A DNA stretch of 64,000 nucleotides from Paenochrobactrum gallinarii (lineage in GTDB: Bacteria; Pseudomonadota; Alphaproteobacteria; Rhizobiales; Rhizobiaceae): NCBI RefSeq assembly GCF_014205685.1, contig NZ_JACIIU010000001.1:248001-312000 (forward strand). Direction: 5' to 3'. A program made the translations under genes and the position numbers. Under the pieces are notes generated by a model, which saw nothing but the letters and a program-made list of their open reading frames with translations, was not told the DNA's origin and did no database searches. Below, piece by piece: positions 1 through 8,842 of the stretch. Each line of letters opens with the position of its first letter. The first letter of the stretch is position 1.

Positions 1-250
1 TAACAGACTTCAGACGCTTACGCTCCGCATCAAGTGCGGTGGTTGCATCGTCTTTTTCCTGCGCGGTGATCTGGCTGGTTGCCGCCTGAGGCATATGCCC
101 GAAATTCGGATAGACACCGGTACGGCGTGCACCTTCTTGCGGCGTACCCTGAAATTCCGCTCCGCCCGCGCAACCGCCAAGCACGGCAATCATTGCCACT
201 GCCGCAAGGCCAAGGGTGAAACGGGAAGGTTGCCGAAAGTGCACAGTCAT
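1..250 (-). CDS. Small lipoprotein, 3' part cut by window edge
   Basis: Reading leftwards from an ATG at 248-250 gives a typical lipoprotein start: basic residues (FRQPSRF), a hydrophobic stretch and a lipobox ending LGGC at about residue 24. The mature part begins AGGAEFQGTPQEGARRTG and runs into a charged stretch (AQEKDDATTALDAERKRLK) before the window ends. It should be lipid-modified and anchored in an envelope membrane. I do not recognise the family and the C-terminus is missing. The gene is divergent from the M15-like lipoprotein gene, with a gap of about 550 bases between them. Confidence 0.7.
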   Translation of the reverse strand, partial: MTVHFRQPSRFTLGLAAVAMIAVLGGCAGGAEFQGTPQEGARRTGVYPNFGHMPQAATSQITAQEKDDATTALDAERKRLKSV

Positions 251-801
251 ATTCGCCTGATCCAAATTTTCATGAACCCGTTTGTACGCATTGGCACAAA
301 CGGAACTGACAGTTGCAGCTAACCACAACAAACAGCACTGCTATGTCTGGTTAGTATGCCCGTTTTTGTCAATATCTGAGTTGCGCTTTTCGGGCATGTT
401 TTGCCTTTCTTTATAATAATAGTTCGCAAACGGCTCCCAATTCAGCCGGATCGTTCAAAATCAGCGCAAATTTACCTGCCGGTCTTAAAATTTTACATCT
501 CACAGACAATTAAGCAGAAGCCTGAATTATTTCAATAAAACACAACAGCAAATCAAAAATATCACGCAATGTTACATAGTTTTTACAGGCTGTTACTGCC
601 AAAAGATTGCATTCGACACTGTTTAACCTTAAAACTTTGTTAAACATAAGCATCAATCAGCCCATAATCATCAGGATTAAAAACCTGATTTTTCGGCTGA
701 ATTTGTGTGTTTAAACTGAAAGTGCAGAAAGCATATCTGATGTTTTCTAAATGAACCGGCTGCGACTGCGTTATGCTCCGGTGACAATCTGGAGCCTTAA
801 C
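251..801. other. Intergenic region between divergent lipoprotein genes
   Basis: About 550 bases, AT-rich, with no convincing gene on either strand. The only promoter-like element noticed is a perfect TTGACA on the minus strand (367-372), pointing to the lipoprotein at the left edge, but no good -10 box sits 16-18 bases further on. No repeat or structured RNA was recognised. Confidence 0.4.
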
Positions 802-1875
802 TTGATTGCAAACCAGAAACAGACGCAAAAGTTTCTTCTGAATTCGTCTGCCTGCGCCCGTATTTCCCTGTTTGGATTACTAGCTGCTTTTACATTAAGC
901 GCCTGCACGGCCACCGGCTCCGGCACGTCTGCCCTTCAGCTCGCTTCAAACGCCGACGGTTCACTTGTCGCTGAAGCCTTACAAACAGCGGCCGACGAAA
1001 AAATTGCCGAAGAAAATTCAATCACCCCAACACAAACGGCAAATGCGGATACTATTGCAGCAAAAGCTGAAACAAAAACTGAAACCGTCAGTATAGCTGA
1101 AGCCGCCCCGGCAGCAGAAACGACCGCAGAAAAGCCGGCGCAAAAATCCTCATTAGTTGCAGCCCTTTTCGCCACACCGAAATCTTCCGAAGCGTTCACT
1201 GCTGTGAAGCCTGAAGCAAGTGCTGAACCAGCCCCTGCCATACCAGCAGAAGCGCCAAAAGCACAGACCGCAGAAATATTAACCCCTGCTGCGACTGAAA
1301 AACCGGTCGTGCTTGCATCCACATTAAGCAAGCCATCGCTGGAATTAAAAAAACAACCATCCGCACAGACCCATAATTACACACTGCCGGGTGTGCGTGC
1401 TTATGGCGGCCTGGAAATCAAACATCGCAATGCCGTTTATGACGACAGCGACATTGATGCTGATGAAGATGACGAAGCGCCACAATTTTTACGCGTTTCA
1501 GCTCCCGGCCTTGCACGTCTTGCACCAAACGGTTTGAAAATTCAGCGCGAATCCGTTGATGTCGCCTGTCTCAAGCCTGAACTGGTCAAAACCTTACGCC
1601 GCCTTGAAAGTCACTTCAAAAAACCTGTTGTCGTCACTTCCGGCTATCGCAGCCCTTCTTATAATGTGAGGGTCAAAGGTGCTCGCAAATCATTGCATAT
1701 GAGCTGTGCAGCAGCCGATATTCAGATTGAAGGCGTTTCTAAATGGGAAATCGCCCGCGTAGCGCGCGCCTTGCCGTCACGCGGTGGTGTAGGCACTTAT
1801 TGCCACACCAAGTCCGTTCATATTGATATCGGCCCGGAACGTGACTGGAACTGGAAGTGCCGCCGCAAGGGCTGA
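802..1875 (+). CDS. Lipoprotein with peptidase M15-like (D-Ala-D-Ala carboxypeptidase) domain
   Basis: The C-terminal ~120 residues match the peptidase M15A / YcbK-type fold: VTSGYRSPSYN, then SLHMSCAAADIQI with the His/Asp metal-ligand pattern, and SVHIDIG with a further His. The family cleaves or binds peptidoglycan stem peptides in the periplasm. The N-terminus has a signal sequence with lipobox LSAC. Between lipobox and domain lies about 200 residues of Ala/Glu/Thr/Pro-rich low-complexity sequence, probably a flexible envelope-spanning linker, with a short acidic patch (DDSDIDADEDDEAP). I chose the TTG at 802 because GGAG lies 7 bases upstream and it puts the lipid Cys near residue 35. 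The ATG at 751 in the same frame has no ribosome site and would give an overlong signal. Confidence 0.8.
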   Translation: MIANQKQTQKFLLNSSACARISLFGLLAAFTLSACTATGSGTSALQLASNADGSLVAEALQTAADEKIAEENSITPTQTANADTIAAKAETKTETVSIAEAAPAAETTAEKPAQKSSLVAALFATPKSSEAFTAVKPEASAEPAPAIPAEAPKAQTAEILTPAATEKPVVLASTLSKPSLELKKQPSAQTHNYTLPGVRAYGGLEIKHRNAVYDDSDIDADEDDEAPQFLRVSAPGLARLAPNGLKIQRESVDVACLKPELVKTLRRLESHFKKPVVVTSGYRSPSYNVRVKGARKSLHMSCAAADIQIEGVSKWEIARVARALPSRGGVGTYCHTKSVHIDIGPERDWNWKCRRKG

Positions 1876-1952
1876 TTTCTGGCTACGAAATCAGCAACTT
1901 ATCCACAATCCAAATTATTTTTGCTTTTTTTCAAAAAAATGAATTTAATGGC

Positions 1953-1981
1953 TTGCGCGGAATAAATTTCCCACCTATAAG
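1953..1981 (+). promoter_or_regulatory. Promoter of tRNA-Glu
   Basis: TTGCGC (1953-1958) and TATAAG (1976-1981) are separated by exactly 17 bases, a good sigma-70 arrangement. The expected start falls about 10 bases before the tRNA. Confidence 0.6.
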
Positions 1982-1997
1982 GCACCAACACCAGCGG

Positions 1998-2072
1998 GCG
2001 CCCATCGTCTAGCGGTTAGGACGCCGCCCTTTCACGGCGGAAACAGGGGTTCGATTCCCCTTGGGCGTACCA
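1998..2072 (+). tRNA. tRNA-Glu (anticodon TTC)
   Basis: A complete cloverleaf can be folded: acceptor GCGCCCA with TGGGCGT (a G-U pair at the first position), D arm GTC/GAC, anticodon stem CCGCC/GGCGG around loop CTTTCAC with anticodon TTC at 2031-2033, T arm GGGG-TTCGATT-CCCC, discriminator A and an encoded CCA. The loop and D arm are those of bacterial glutamate tRNA. A T-rich tract follows at 2080-2096. Confidence 0.95.
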
Positions 2073-2144
2073 TTCACTGGTGTTTTTTCTTTTTTACTTC
2101 CCAACAAAACAGTAGCTTATTTAAAACCTGTCAAATAGGTTCAA

Positions 2145-2165
2145 CTTATGATCTTCATTCATAAG
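2145..2165. promoter_or_regulatory. 21-bp dyad overlapping the ribosome site of the DUF2218 gene
   Basis: CTTATGA and TCATAAG form a perfect 7-bp inverted repeat with a 7-base centre, immediately before the DUF2218 start. The right arm overlaps the AAGGAA ribosome site (2163-2168). A second inverted repeat, AACCT-N7-AGGTT, lies just upstream (2125-2141). These could be operators or an RNA hairpin hiding the ribosome site. No regulator is identified. Confidence 0.35.
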
Positions 2166-2174
2166 GAATCAAAG

Positions 2175-2462
2175 ATGGCCATTTCTACTGTTACCGTTGC
2201 CACCAAAAGCGCCAGCCGCTACCTGCAACAATTATGCAAACACTGGTCGCATAAATTTGAAGTTGAATTCACCCCGCAAGATGGTCGCATTGTTTTTACT
2301 GATGGCCGTATTGTAACACTCAAAGCCAGCGACGAAGTTCTCGACATTACCGCTGAAGCACCTGCCGAAACACAGGCGCAGCTGGAAGATGTAGTAGCAA
2401 AACATATCATTCAGTTTGCCTTCCGCGAAGAACTGACATTTGACTGGAACCGCCAGGCTTAA
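2175..2462 (+). CDS. DUF2218 family protein
   Basis: A protein of 95 residues matching DUF2218 over nearly its whole length: a conserved LCKHWSHKFEVEF near the start, a strand-rich middle (GRIVFTDGRIVTL), then DVVAKHIIQFAFREELTF near the end. The molecular role of the family is not established. It is often found as a domain or neighbour of siderophore-interacting proteins, and the flavoprotein at 7672-8781 seems to carry a diverged copy at its N-terminus. The start at 2175 is favoured over the in-frame ATG at 2148 because AAGGAA lies 6 bases upstream. The gene is probably cytosolic, with no signal sequence. Confidence 0.85.
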   Translation: MAISTVTVATKSASRYLQQLCKHWSHKFEVEFTPQDGRIVFTDGRIVTLKASDEVLDITAEAPAETQAQLEDVVAKHIIQFAFREELTFDWNRQA

Positions 2463-2487
2463 AAGCCATTTTTCAAGCCATCAGCAT

Positions 2488-2526
2488 CGCCAAACCTCAG
2501 ACTTGCAAAGGGCAAGCGGTTTGGCG
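2488..2526 (+). terminator. Stem-loop between the DUF2218 gene and sfsA
   Basis: CGCCAAACC (2488-2496) pairs perfectly with GGTTTGGCG (2518-2526), and an inner stem CTTGC/GCAAG lies between. No T run follows, so it may be an attenuator or 3'-end stabiliser and not a simple terminator. Confidence 0.35.
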
Positions 2527-2538
2527 TAAAGCTTGATA

Positions 2539-3246
2539 ATGCAATTCACGTCTCCCCTCGTCATCGGTCGCCTTGAGCGCCGCTATAAACGCTTTCTGGT
2601 GGATGTCACCCTTGATGATGGCAGCTTCATCACCGGTTCGGTTGGCAATACCGGCTCGATGCTCGGCCTGACCACCCCCGGATCACGCATCTGGATGAGC
2701 GTTTCTGATGATCCGAAGCGCAAATATCCTCACGCCTTACAAATTGTTGAAGCAGACAACACACTTGTAGGCGTCAACACGGCACTGCCGAACAAAATTG
2801 CCGAAGAGGCCTTAATCAAAGGGATTATTCCCGAGCTGAGCAGCTTTGACAGTTTGAAGCGCGAGCAAAAATACGGCAAAAATTCCCGTATTGACCTGCT
2901 GTTGCACCAAGAAAACCAGCCTGACATTTATGTCGAAGTGAAAAATGTTCACTTTATCAGAACTCCTCGATTAGCAGAGTTTCCTGATACGGTGACTGCA
3001 CGCGGTACAAAACATTTGTTCGAGCTGGTTGATATGGTCAAAGCCGGCCATCGCGCTGCAATGCTTTTCGTTATTCAGCGTGAAGATTGCGACGTTTTCC
3101 GCATCAGCGGCGACTTAGACCCTGCTTACGCGCAAGCATTTCAGCTTGCCCGTAAAAACGGGGTTGAGGCTTATGCTGTTCGATGCCACATATCACCCCA
3201 AGAAATAACCGCTACTGCTATGGTAGCGATCGATGAAACGATCTGA
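2539..3246 (+). CDS. sfsA: SfsA family nuclease-fold protein
   Basis: Full-length SfsA (about 235 residues). Seen: N-terminal OB-like part ([19 protein letters not shown]), the family signature [13 protein letters not shown] in place of the usual HCxNTG, then the nuclease-like core SRIDLLL followed by YVEVKNV and [13 protein letters not shown], which carry the Asp, Glu and Lys expected of a PD-(D/E)xK fold. SfsA was named for sugar fermentation stimulation in E. coli and its role is still unclear; DNA binding has been reported. ATG 2539 is preferred to the TTG at 2533, although the ribosome site is weak for both. It sits 11 bases before map and is probably cotranscribed with it. Confidence 0.92.
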   Translation: MQFTSPLVIGRLERRYKRFLVDVTLDDGSFITGSVGNTGSMLGLTTPGSRIWMSVSDDPKRKYPHALQIVEADNTLVGVNTALPNKIAEEALIKGIIPELSSFDSLKREQKYGKNSRIDLLLHQENQPDIYVEVKNVHFIRTPRLAEFPDTVTARGTKHLFELVDMVKAGHRAAMLFVIQREDCDVFRISGDLDPAYAQAFQLARKNGVEAYAVRCHISPQEITATAMVAIDETI

Positions 3247-3257
3247 TCGGATTTATA

Positions 3258-4085
3258 ATGGTTACTTATATTGATGCCGCCCTTGCCCCTCTCAAGCAAA
3301 CCGGACAGATTAAGCTTTACGGGCCGGAAGCCTTTGAATCTATGCGCCAGATTTGCAATCTGACCGCGCGTTGCCTTGATGAGCTGAATGATATTGTTAA
3401 ACCGGGCGTGACCACCAACCAGATCGACAAGTTCGTATTTGAATTTGGTGCTGATCATGGTGCTATTCCGGCGACACTTAACTATCGCGGCTATACAAAG
3501 TCAGTTTGCACTTCAATCAACCACGTCGTGTGCCACGGTATTCCCGATGACAAGCCACTGCGCGAAGGCGATATTGTCAATATCGATGTCACCTATCTGA
3601 AAGACAATTGGCATGGCGATTCCAGCCGTATGTATCCTGTCGGGCAAATAAAGCGCGCGTCCGAGCGCCTGATGGAAGTGACCTATGAAAGCCTGTTGCG
3701 CGGCATTGCCGCCGTTAAACCGGGCGTCAAAACCGGTGCAATTGGTGCAGCGATCCAAACCTATGCTGAAGCTGAGCGCTGCTCGGTTGTGCGTGATTTC
3801 TGCGGCCACGGCGTTGGCCAGATTTTCCACGATGCTCCAAATATCCTGCATTACGGCACCGTCAATGACGGCGTTGAAATGCGCGAAGGTATGATCTTCA
3901 CCATCGAACCTATGATCAATCTGGGCAAACCGGATGTAAAAGTGCTGAAAGATGGCTGGACAGCAGTAACGCGCGACCGCTCGCTCACCGCTCAATATGA
4001 GCATACTGTCGGCGTCACCAAAGATGGTTGCGAGATATTTACACTCTCGCCGAAAAACATCTTCGGCCCTGCTTCTATGCGTTAA
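3258..4085 (+). CDS. map: Methionine aminopeptidase, type I
   Basis: Removes the initiator Met from nascent proteins in the cytosol. At 275 residues it is the usual type I length with the pita-bread fold. Metal ligands are visible in order: Asp in IVNIDVTYL, Asp in WHGDSSRM, His in GHGVGQIFHDAP, Glu in FTIEPMI and Glu in AQYEHTVGVT. No N-terminal SH3 zinc domain is present. The gene follows sfsA by 11 bases and is followed by a strong terminator, so sfsA-map look like one unit. Confidence 0.96.
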   Translation: MVTYIDAALAPLKQTGQIKLYGPEAFESMRQICNLTARCLDELNDIVKPGVTTNQIDKFVFEFGADHGAIPATLNYRGYTKSVCTSINHVVCHGIPDDKPLREGDIVNIDVTYLKDNWHGDSSRMYPVGQIKRASERLMEVTYESLLRGIAAVKPGVKTGAIGAAIQTYAEAERCSVVRDFCGHGVGQIFHDAPNILHYGTVNDGVEMREGMIFTIEPMINLGKPDVKVLKDGWTAVTRDRSLTAQYEHTVGVTKDGCEIFTLSPKNIFGPASMR

Positions 4086-4094
4086 ATATAATTC

Positions 4095-4130
4095 AACGCC
4101 GTCAAATATAATTATTTGGCGGCGTTTTTT
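4095..4130 (+). terminator. Rho-independent terminator after map
   Basis: A 14-bp stem with one G-T pair (4095-4108 with 4113-4126) and a TAAT loop is followed by a run of T to 4130. Confidence 0.85.
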
Positions 4131-4235
4131 ATTCATAAAGACTTCATTTTTATATTTATTATGTTCTAATCACGAAAACTGTTGCATCAGTATAAGTCTG
4201 TCTGTGTATGCGCAAGGAGGGGGCGACCAAGCAGA

Positions 4236-4994
4236 ATGACTAAAAAAACACCTGAAGAAAATGAATTGCAGGGCTTTTTTGAACAGCCTGCCCAAATTGC
4301 TGCCCTCAGCGTCAAACCGGAAGTTCCTCATTACTTCGGTCATCGTGATCGCGTGCGTGAAAAATTTAAAAAAGCCGGCGATGAAATCATGGCCGATTAT
4401 GAATTACTCGAACTGCTTTTATTCCGCTCAATTCCGCGGGCAGATACAAAACCGCTAGCCAAAGCTTTGCTGGCGCGTTTCGGTTCTTTAAGTGATGTTT
4501 TAGGAGCACCGGAACATTTGCTTTGTGAGGTGCGCGGCTGCGGCAAGTCCGTCGCGTTTGATTTAAAACTGGTGGCTGCCATTGGCAAACGGCAAAACCG
4601 CAATGAAGTGATAGGGCGTATTGCTTTGGATGCCTGGAGCAAAGTAGTGCAATATTGCATGACCGCCATGGCCTATGAAGAACGTGAGCAATTCCGCATT
4701 TTATTTCTGGATAAAAAGAACAGGCTGATCTCTGACGAAGTACAGCAAATCGGAACCGTCGATCATACGCCGGTTTATCCGCGCGAAGTGATACGGCGCG
4801 CGCTTGAGCTTTCATCCACCGCGATTATTGTTGTCCATAATCACCCCTCCGGCGACCCTACCCCGTCGCGTGCCGATATTGACATGACCAAGCTGTTAAT
4901 CGAGGCAGGCAAGCCGTTGGGCGTAACTATTCACGACCACATCATCGTTGGGAAAAGTGGTCATATCAGTATGCGCGGCCTTAAATTGATTTGA
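4236..4994 (+). CDS. radC: RadC family JAB-domain protein
   Basis: RadC-type protein of about 252 residues. The N-terminal part has a helix-hairpin-helix-like region ([19 protein letters not shown]). The C-terminal JAB/MPN metalloprotease-like domain carries [16 protein letters not shown], which supplies the His-x-His-x(10)-Asp zinc ligands, with the conserved Glu in SDEVQQIG. The old link to DNA repair is not well supported and the true substrate is unknown. ATG 4236 is chosen because the reading upstream looks unlike RadC; an AAGGAGG at 4215-4220 lies rather far upstream (15 bases). The gene stands alone after the map terminator. Confidence 0.9.
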   Translation: MTKKTPEENELQGFFEQPAQIAALSVKPEVPHYFGHRDRVREKFKKAGDEIMADYELLELLLFRSIPRADTKPLAKALLARFGSLSDVLGAPEHLLCEVRGCGKSVAFDLKLVAAIGKRQNRNEVIGRIALDAWSKVVQYCMTAMAYEEREQFRILFLDKKNRLISDEVQQIGTVDHTPVYPREVIRRALELSSTAIIVVHNHPSGDPTPSRADIDMTKLLIEAGKPLGVTIHDHIIVGKSGHISMRGLKLI

Positions 4995-5199
4995 ATTGCA
5001 GTCAATCGGACCGGTTACCAATTATTAATCATGGTGGTAAATTTAAGCGTAGTAACTGCCTGATTGCGGCAGTTCTTCACCAATTTAGTCATAATTATCG
5101 ATGAAAATCACTCCAACAGCGCCGGATGAACTAAGAATCGAACGGTGCAACAAGTGTTTTGAAGCCACAGTGTTGAGTTTGGTGGCGATGGAGTACCCG

Positions 5200-5838
5200 A
5201 TGAGTAAAATGCATATTCTGATTTCAAGCCTCAGCCTAGCCATTCTGGCAGCGCCGGTTGGCGCACAGGCCGCTGATTACCTCAATAACAACAATGACTA
5301 TTCGTATGATACACCAGTGACATCAAGCTCCGACTGGAACAACACTTATATTGGTGCGCAGATCGGTGCCTCCTCTTCTAAAGTGCCAAGCCCGTTCTCC
5401 AGCCGCTCCGGCATATTAACCGGTGTTGTCGCCGGTAAAAACATCCAGTCCGGCAATTTTGTTTTCGGTGGTGAAGTTGAGCTGAACTTTGCTGAAGCCG
5501 AGCACAATATTGGCAATGGCGGTCGTTTGCAGCAGTCCTGGAATGCTGCAGCAAAAGCTAAAGCCGGTTACGCAATGGACAGCACCCTTGTCTATGGCAC
5601 ATTGGGTTACGGCACCACCAAGTTCAAAAAGCAGGAAGCAACCACCAAAGGCCCGGGCTGGGAAGGTGGTGTTCTGGTTGGTGCAGGCATTGAGCAGAAG
5701 CTCTCCGGCCCTCTTTCCGTCAAAGCAGAATATGACTATATGCGTATCAGCAATGTTAAATCGGAAGTGAACGGTGCATCGCAAACCAACAAGCTGCATA
5801 ACCACATGCTGAAAGCTGGTTTGAACTACAACTTCTAA
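5200..5838 (+). CDS. Omp25/Omp31-type outer membrane beta-barrel protein
   Basis: Signal peptide (MSKMHILISSLSLAILAAP, likely cleavage after AQA) followed by a porin-like small barrel of about 190 residues ending in NYNF, with the terminal Phe expected of an outer membrane protein. It has the GAQIGASSSK start, repeated alternating strands (TLVYGTLGYGTTKF, SVKAEYDYMRISNV) and an AGLNYNF end, as in the Omp25/Omp31/hemin-binding surface proteins of Brucella and Bartonella. ATG 5200 is preferred over 5101 because GGAG lies 6 bases before it and it begins the signal peptide. Transcription ends at the strong hairpin just downstream. Confidence 0.88.
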   Translation: MSKMHILISSLSLAILAAPVGAQAADYLNNNNDYSYDTPVTSSSDWNNTYIGAQIGASSSKVPSPFSSRSGILTGVVAGKNIQSGNFVFGGEVELNFAEAEHNIGNGGRLQQSWNAAAKAKAGYAMDSTLVYGTLGYGTTKFKKQEATTKGPGWEGGVLVGAGIEQKLSGPLSVKAEYDYMRISNVKSEVNGASQTNKLHNHMLKAGLNYNF

Positions 5839-5857
5839 TCAGTAGAAAATTACAAAA

Positions 5858-5888
5858 AACGCCGGACTTTAAAAGTCCGGCGTTTTTT
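5858..5888. terminator. Bidirectional terminator between the Omp gene and the ABC transporter gene
   Basis: CGCCGGACTT and AAGTCCGGCG (5860-5882) form a perfect stem with A and T runs on the two sides. It can serve the Omp gene on the plus strand and the ABC transporter gene, ending at 5897, on the minus strand. Confidence 0.85.
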
Positions 5889-5896
5889 ATTTATCC

Positions 5897-7624
5897 TTAT
5901 TCCGCGGCCACTTGCTCAAACTGCACATCATGCAGGCGCTTATAAATACCGCCCACTTTAAGCAGATCATGATGCGTGCCCTGCTCGGCAATGCCGTTTT
6001 CATTGACCACCACAATACGATCAGCATTGCGGATAGTTGCCAAACGGTGCGCAATCACCAGTGATGTACGCCCATCAGAAAGCTCCGCCAGTGAGCGCTG
6101 AATGGCGCGCTCTGTCTCAGTATCCAGTGCCGAAGTTGCCTCATCCAAAATAAGGATAGGCGGATTTTTCAGGAACATACGCGCAATAGCTAAGCGCTGT
6201 TTTTGCCCGCCCGACAATTTCACACCGCGCTCACCAATCATGGTCTCATAGCTATCGGGCATAGATTCAATCATGGTATCAAGACGCGCGCGCTTAGCTG
6301 CCTCGCGGATATCATCCAGACTGGCATCCAAACGACCATAAGCGATATTTTCGCGGATTGTACCACCGAAGAGGAACACATCCTGCTGCACGATACCAAT
6401 CTGACTGCGCAATGAGGCCAAGGTCATTTTGCGAATGTCGATACCATCAACTTTAATGGCACCCGAATTCACTTCATAAAAGCGCGGCAGCAGTGAGCAA
6501 AGCGTGGTTTTACCCGCACCGGACGGGCCAACAAAAGCGATTGTTTCACCGGCTTTGATATCCAGACTGATATTGTTGAGAACCAGCTTCTCCGGCGAAT
6601 AGCCAAAGCTGACATTTTCAAAGCTAATGTCGCCTTTAAGATCGGTCACAGTCACCGCATCCGGCGCGTCGACAATATCCGGCTCGGTTTCCAAAAGTTC
6701 CAGATATCGTCTGAAACCTGCAATGCCTTTTGGATAGGTTTCAATCACCGAGCTGATTTTCTCAACCGGACGGATAAACACGGTCACCAAAAGCAGGAAG
6801 GAAACAAATCCACCAGCGCTAAGCTGATCCTGAAGCACGAAATAAGTACCGGCCAGCATCACGATCAACTGGGTCAAACGCATCGACAAATAAGTCAGCG
6901 ATGTTGAAGCCGCCATGATCTTATAGGCACTCAGCTTGGTTTGACGGTAGTTCTGGTTATCACGGGCAAAAAGCTCACGCTCATGATCTTCATTGGCAAA
7001 AGCCTGCACCACACGCATACCGCCGACATTTTCTTCGACGCGCACGTTGAAATCACCAACACGGCGATAAAGAGCGCGGAAGTTTTGCGTCATGCGGCTG
7101 CCATAACGACCCGATACCCAAACCACAAATGGCACCACCGCAGCGGTAATCAACGCCAATTGCGGATTGATGTAGAACATCAGAATGAAAGCGCCGATGA
7201 AGGTCATAATCGCAATGAACAGATCTTCAGGGCCATGATGGGCAACCTCGCCCACTTCTTCCAGATCCTTGGTCACACGTGCAATCAGATGACCGGTTTT
7301 ATTATTATCATAAAAACTGAATGATAATTTCTGCAAATGGTCAAACAGCTTGCGGCGCATTTCTGTTTCAATATTGATGCCAAGCATATGGCCCCAATAA
7401 TTCACAATCGCCATCAGGCCGGTATTCACCAGATAAACAACAAGCAAGGCGGCTGATGCGACTAAAATCAGCCCCCAATGCTGGCTCGGCAGCAAATCAT
7501 CGACAAATAATTTAACCGCCATCGGGAAACCGAGTTCCAGAAGACCTGCTAAAATCGCGCAGCCAAAATCTAAAAAGAACAAGCCCTTATAGGGCTTGTA
7601 ATAGTCCATAAACCGACGAAGCAT
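5897..7624 (-). CDS. ABC exporter-fold half-transporter (membrane + ATPase domains)
   Basis: A fused permease-ATPase of about 575 residues working as a homodimer in the inner membrane. Six membrane segments fill the first ~310 residues. The ATPase half has Walker A GPSGAGKTT near residue 365, Q-loop (IGIVQQDVFLFGG), signature LSGGQKQR, Walker B ILILDEATS and switch His (VIAHRLATI). No catalytic residue is missing. Sequence alone cannot give the substrate; the type includes lipid and drug exporters and also exporter-fold siderophore importers. The third ATG of a run of three (7624) is chosen because GGA lies 6 bases before it. It follows the siderophore-interacting protein gene by about 47 bases on the same strand, so an iron-related role is possible. 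Confidence 0.9.
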   Translation of the reverse strand: MLRRFMDYYKPYKGLFFLDFGCAILAGLLELGFPMAVKLFVDDLLPSQHWGLILVASAALLVVYLVNTGLMAIVNYWGHMLGINIETEMRRKLFDHLQKLSFSFYDNNKTGHLIARVTKDLEEVGEVAHHGPEDLFIAIMTFIGAFILMFYINPQLALITAAVVPFVVWVSGRYGSRMTQNFRALYRRVGDFNVRVEENVGGMRVVQAFANEDHERELFARDNQNYRQTKLSAYKIMAASTSLTYLSMRLTQLIVMLAGTYFVLQDQLSAGGFVSFLLLVTVFIRPVEKISSVIETYPKGIAGFRRYLELLETEPDIVDAPDAVTVTDLKGDISFENVSFGYSPEKLVLNNISLDIKAGETIAFVGPSGAGKTTLCSLLPRFYEVNSGAIKVDGIDIRKMTLASLRSQIGIVQQDVFLFGGTIRENIAYGRLDASLDDIREAAKRARLDTMIESMPDSYETMIGERGVKLSGGQKQRLAIARMFLKNPPILILDEATSALDTETERAIQRSLAELSDGRTSLVIAHRLATIRNADRIVVVNENGIAEQGTHHDLLKVGGIYKRLHDVQFEQVAAE

Positions 7625-7671
7625 CATCATTCCATATTATTGGCAGGCTGCCGGTCTGGCTGGAGCCTGTA

Positions 7672-8781
7672 TTATTCCCGTCTGGCATCATCGCCGCTGG
7701 TGCCTTGGCGCCAATAGGCAACGACCAGATGTTTTTCACGGGGTATTTTCTTTTCCTTGCGAATAAAGCTTCTGATCGAACGAAAAGCGCTGAACTCGCA
7801 GCCCACCCAGACAAAAATATTCCCTTCATGATCCGGATAATCAATTTCTCGTACGGCATCATAAAGTAGTTCTTTTTTGTCACCTTTTGTACCATTACGA
7901 TGTAACCAGCGAAGATCAAGCTCTGCTTTTGTATTTAATACTTGTTCTTCAGCTTTATCTGCAATTTCTATCCGCACTGTGGCTTTACTGCCAGCAGGCA
8001 AGTTTTCCAGAATACGCCCGATAGCCGGAAGCGCTGTTTCATCACCCGCCAGCAAATACCAATCAGCTGTTAAAGGCGCATTGCCACCGCCCGGACCTGT
8101 CATGCCGACAATATCGCCCGGGCGCGCCTCAATAGCCCAGCGCGCGCCATAGCCGCCTGCCTGCGCACTATCTTCATCACATTCATGCAAAACCAGATCA
8201 ATATCGACAATGCTTGCATCCACATCGATATGGCGGATCGTATAGGCACGGCCAATAAGCTCCTGCTCACCTTCCGGCCATGTCGGGATGCCGTTTTCAC
8301 CCATCACAGGCCATTGCGGCTTCACATTTTTATGCTTGGGAAACAACAGGCGAACATGCAAACCATCACGGGTAAAGCGCTCTAGATTTTCACCGCGCAA
8401 TCGCACCCGACGCATCAAAGGCGTGATTTCAATATTTGAAACCACCTGCATCTCACGTAAAAATGCTAGAACCGTTCCGGCAGCGCCATCACCGCTCCAA
8501 ACAATCTTTGTGTCTGATTTTTCTTCTTTCAACGTTTCCGTCAGCTGATAGGCAATGGCATATTTCATATAGGCCAGCCCTGCATCATCCTCGGATGTAA
8601 CATTGACGCAGAATTTTTCCTGTTCAGCAAATAAATCTGCCGAACCATAAGGCAGACTGATTTTTGTCACTGCGCTCTCAGTCGTGATTTGCGCATGTTC
8701 TTCAAAAATCTTGACGATCTTATCGATCAAAACGGAAGGATCTTGAACAGAGGTTTCAAGATTCGCTTGTAAAATGCTCAT
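7672..8781 (-). CDS. Siderophore-interacting flavoprotein (ferric-siderophore reductase, ViuB/SIP type)
   Basis: About 370 residues. Residues ~20-105 resemble a diverged DUF2218 domain (LPYGSADL, then DDAGLAYMKYAIAYQLTE). The rest is the SIP pair: an FAD domain with GRAYTIRHID and PGDIVGMTGPGGG, and an NAD(P)H-like domain with YLLAGDETALPAIGRILE and a late FVWVGCEFSAFRSIR. Such proteins reduce the iron of imported ferric siderophores in the cytosol so it is released. ATG 8781 is preferred to 8826 because GAGGG stands 7-8 bases upstream and the extra residues are not family-like. It is cotranscribed with the ABC gene and may be controlled by the operator-like site just upstream. Confidence 0.9.
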   Translation of the reverse strand: MSILQANLETSVQDPSVLIDKIVKIFEEHAQITTESAVTKISLPYGSADLFAEQEKFCVNVTSEDDAGLAYMKYAIAYQLTETLKEEKSDTKIVWSGDGAAGTVLAFLREMQVVSNIEITPLMRRVRLRGENLERFTRDGLHVRLLFPKHKNVKPQWPVMGENGIPTWPEGEQELIGRAYTIRHIDVDASIVDIDLVLHECDEDSAQAGGYGARWAIEARPGDIVGMTGPGGGNAPLTADWYLLAGDETALPAIGRILENLPAGSKATVRIEIADKAEEQVLNTKAELDLRWLHRNGTKGDKKELLYDAVREIDYPDHEGNIFVWVGCEFSAFRSIRSFIRKEKKIPREKHLVVAYWRQGTSGDDARRE

Positions 8782-8842
8782 GAATTTTCCCTCTTCTGCA
8801 GCGTTCAAATTCGCTACAGATTTCATGATCCAAGCCGTAACT

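Noticed and set aside
936-1331. Open frame of 131 codons opposite the M15-like lipoprotein linker
   Set aside because: The Ala/Ser/Val-rich sequence is only the reverse of the Ala/Glu-rich linker.
3513-4136. Open frame of 207 codons on the minus strand across map
   Set aside because: It is antisense to the whole of an intact methionine aminopeptidase gene, has no family features and no ribosome site, and crosses the terminator.
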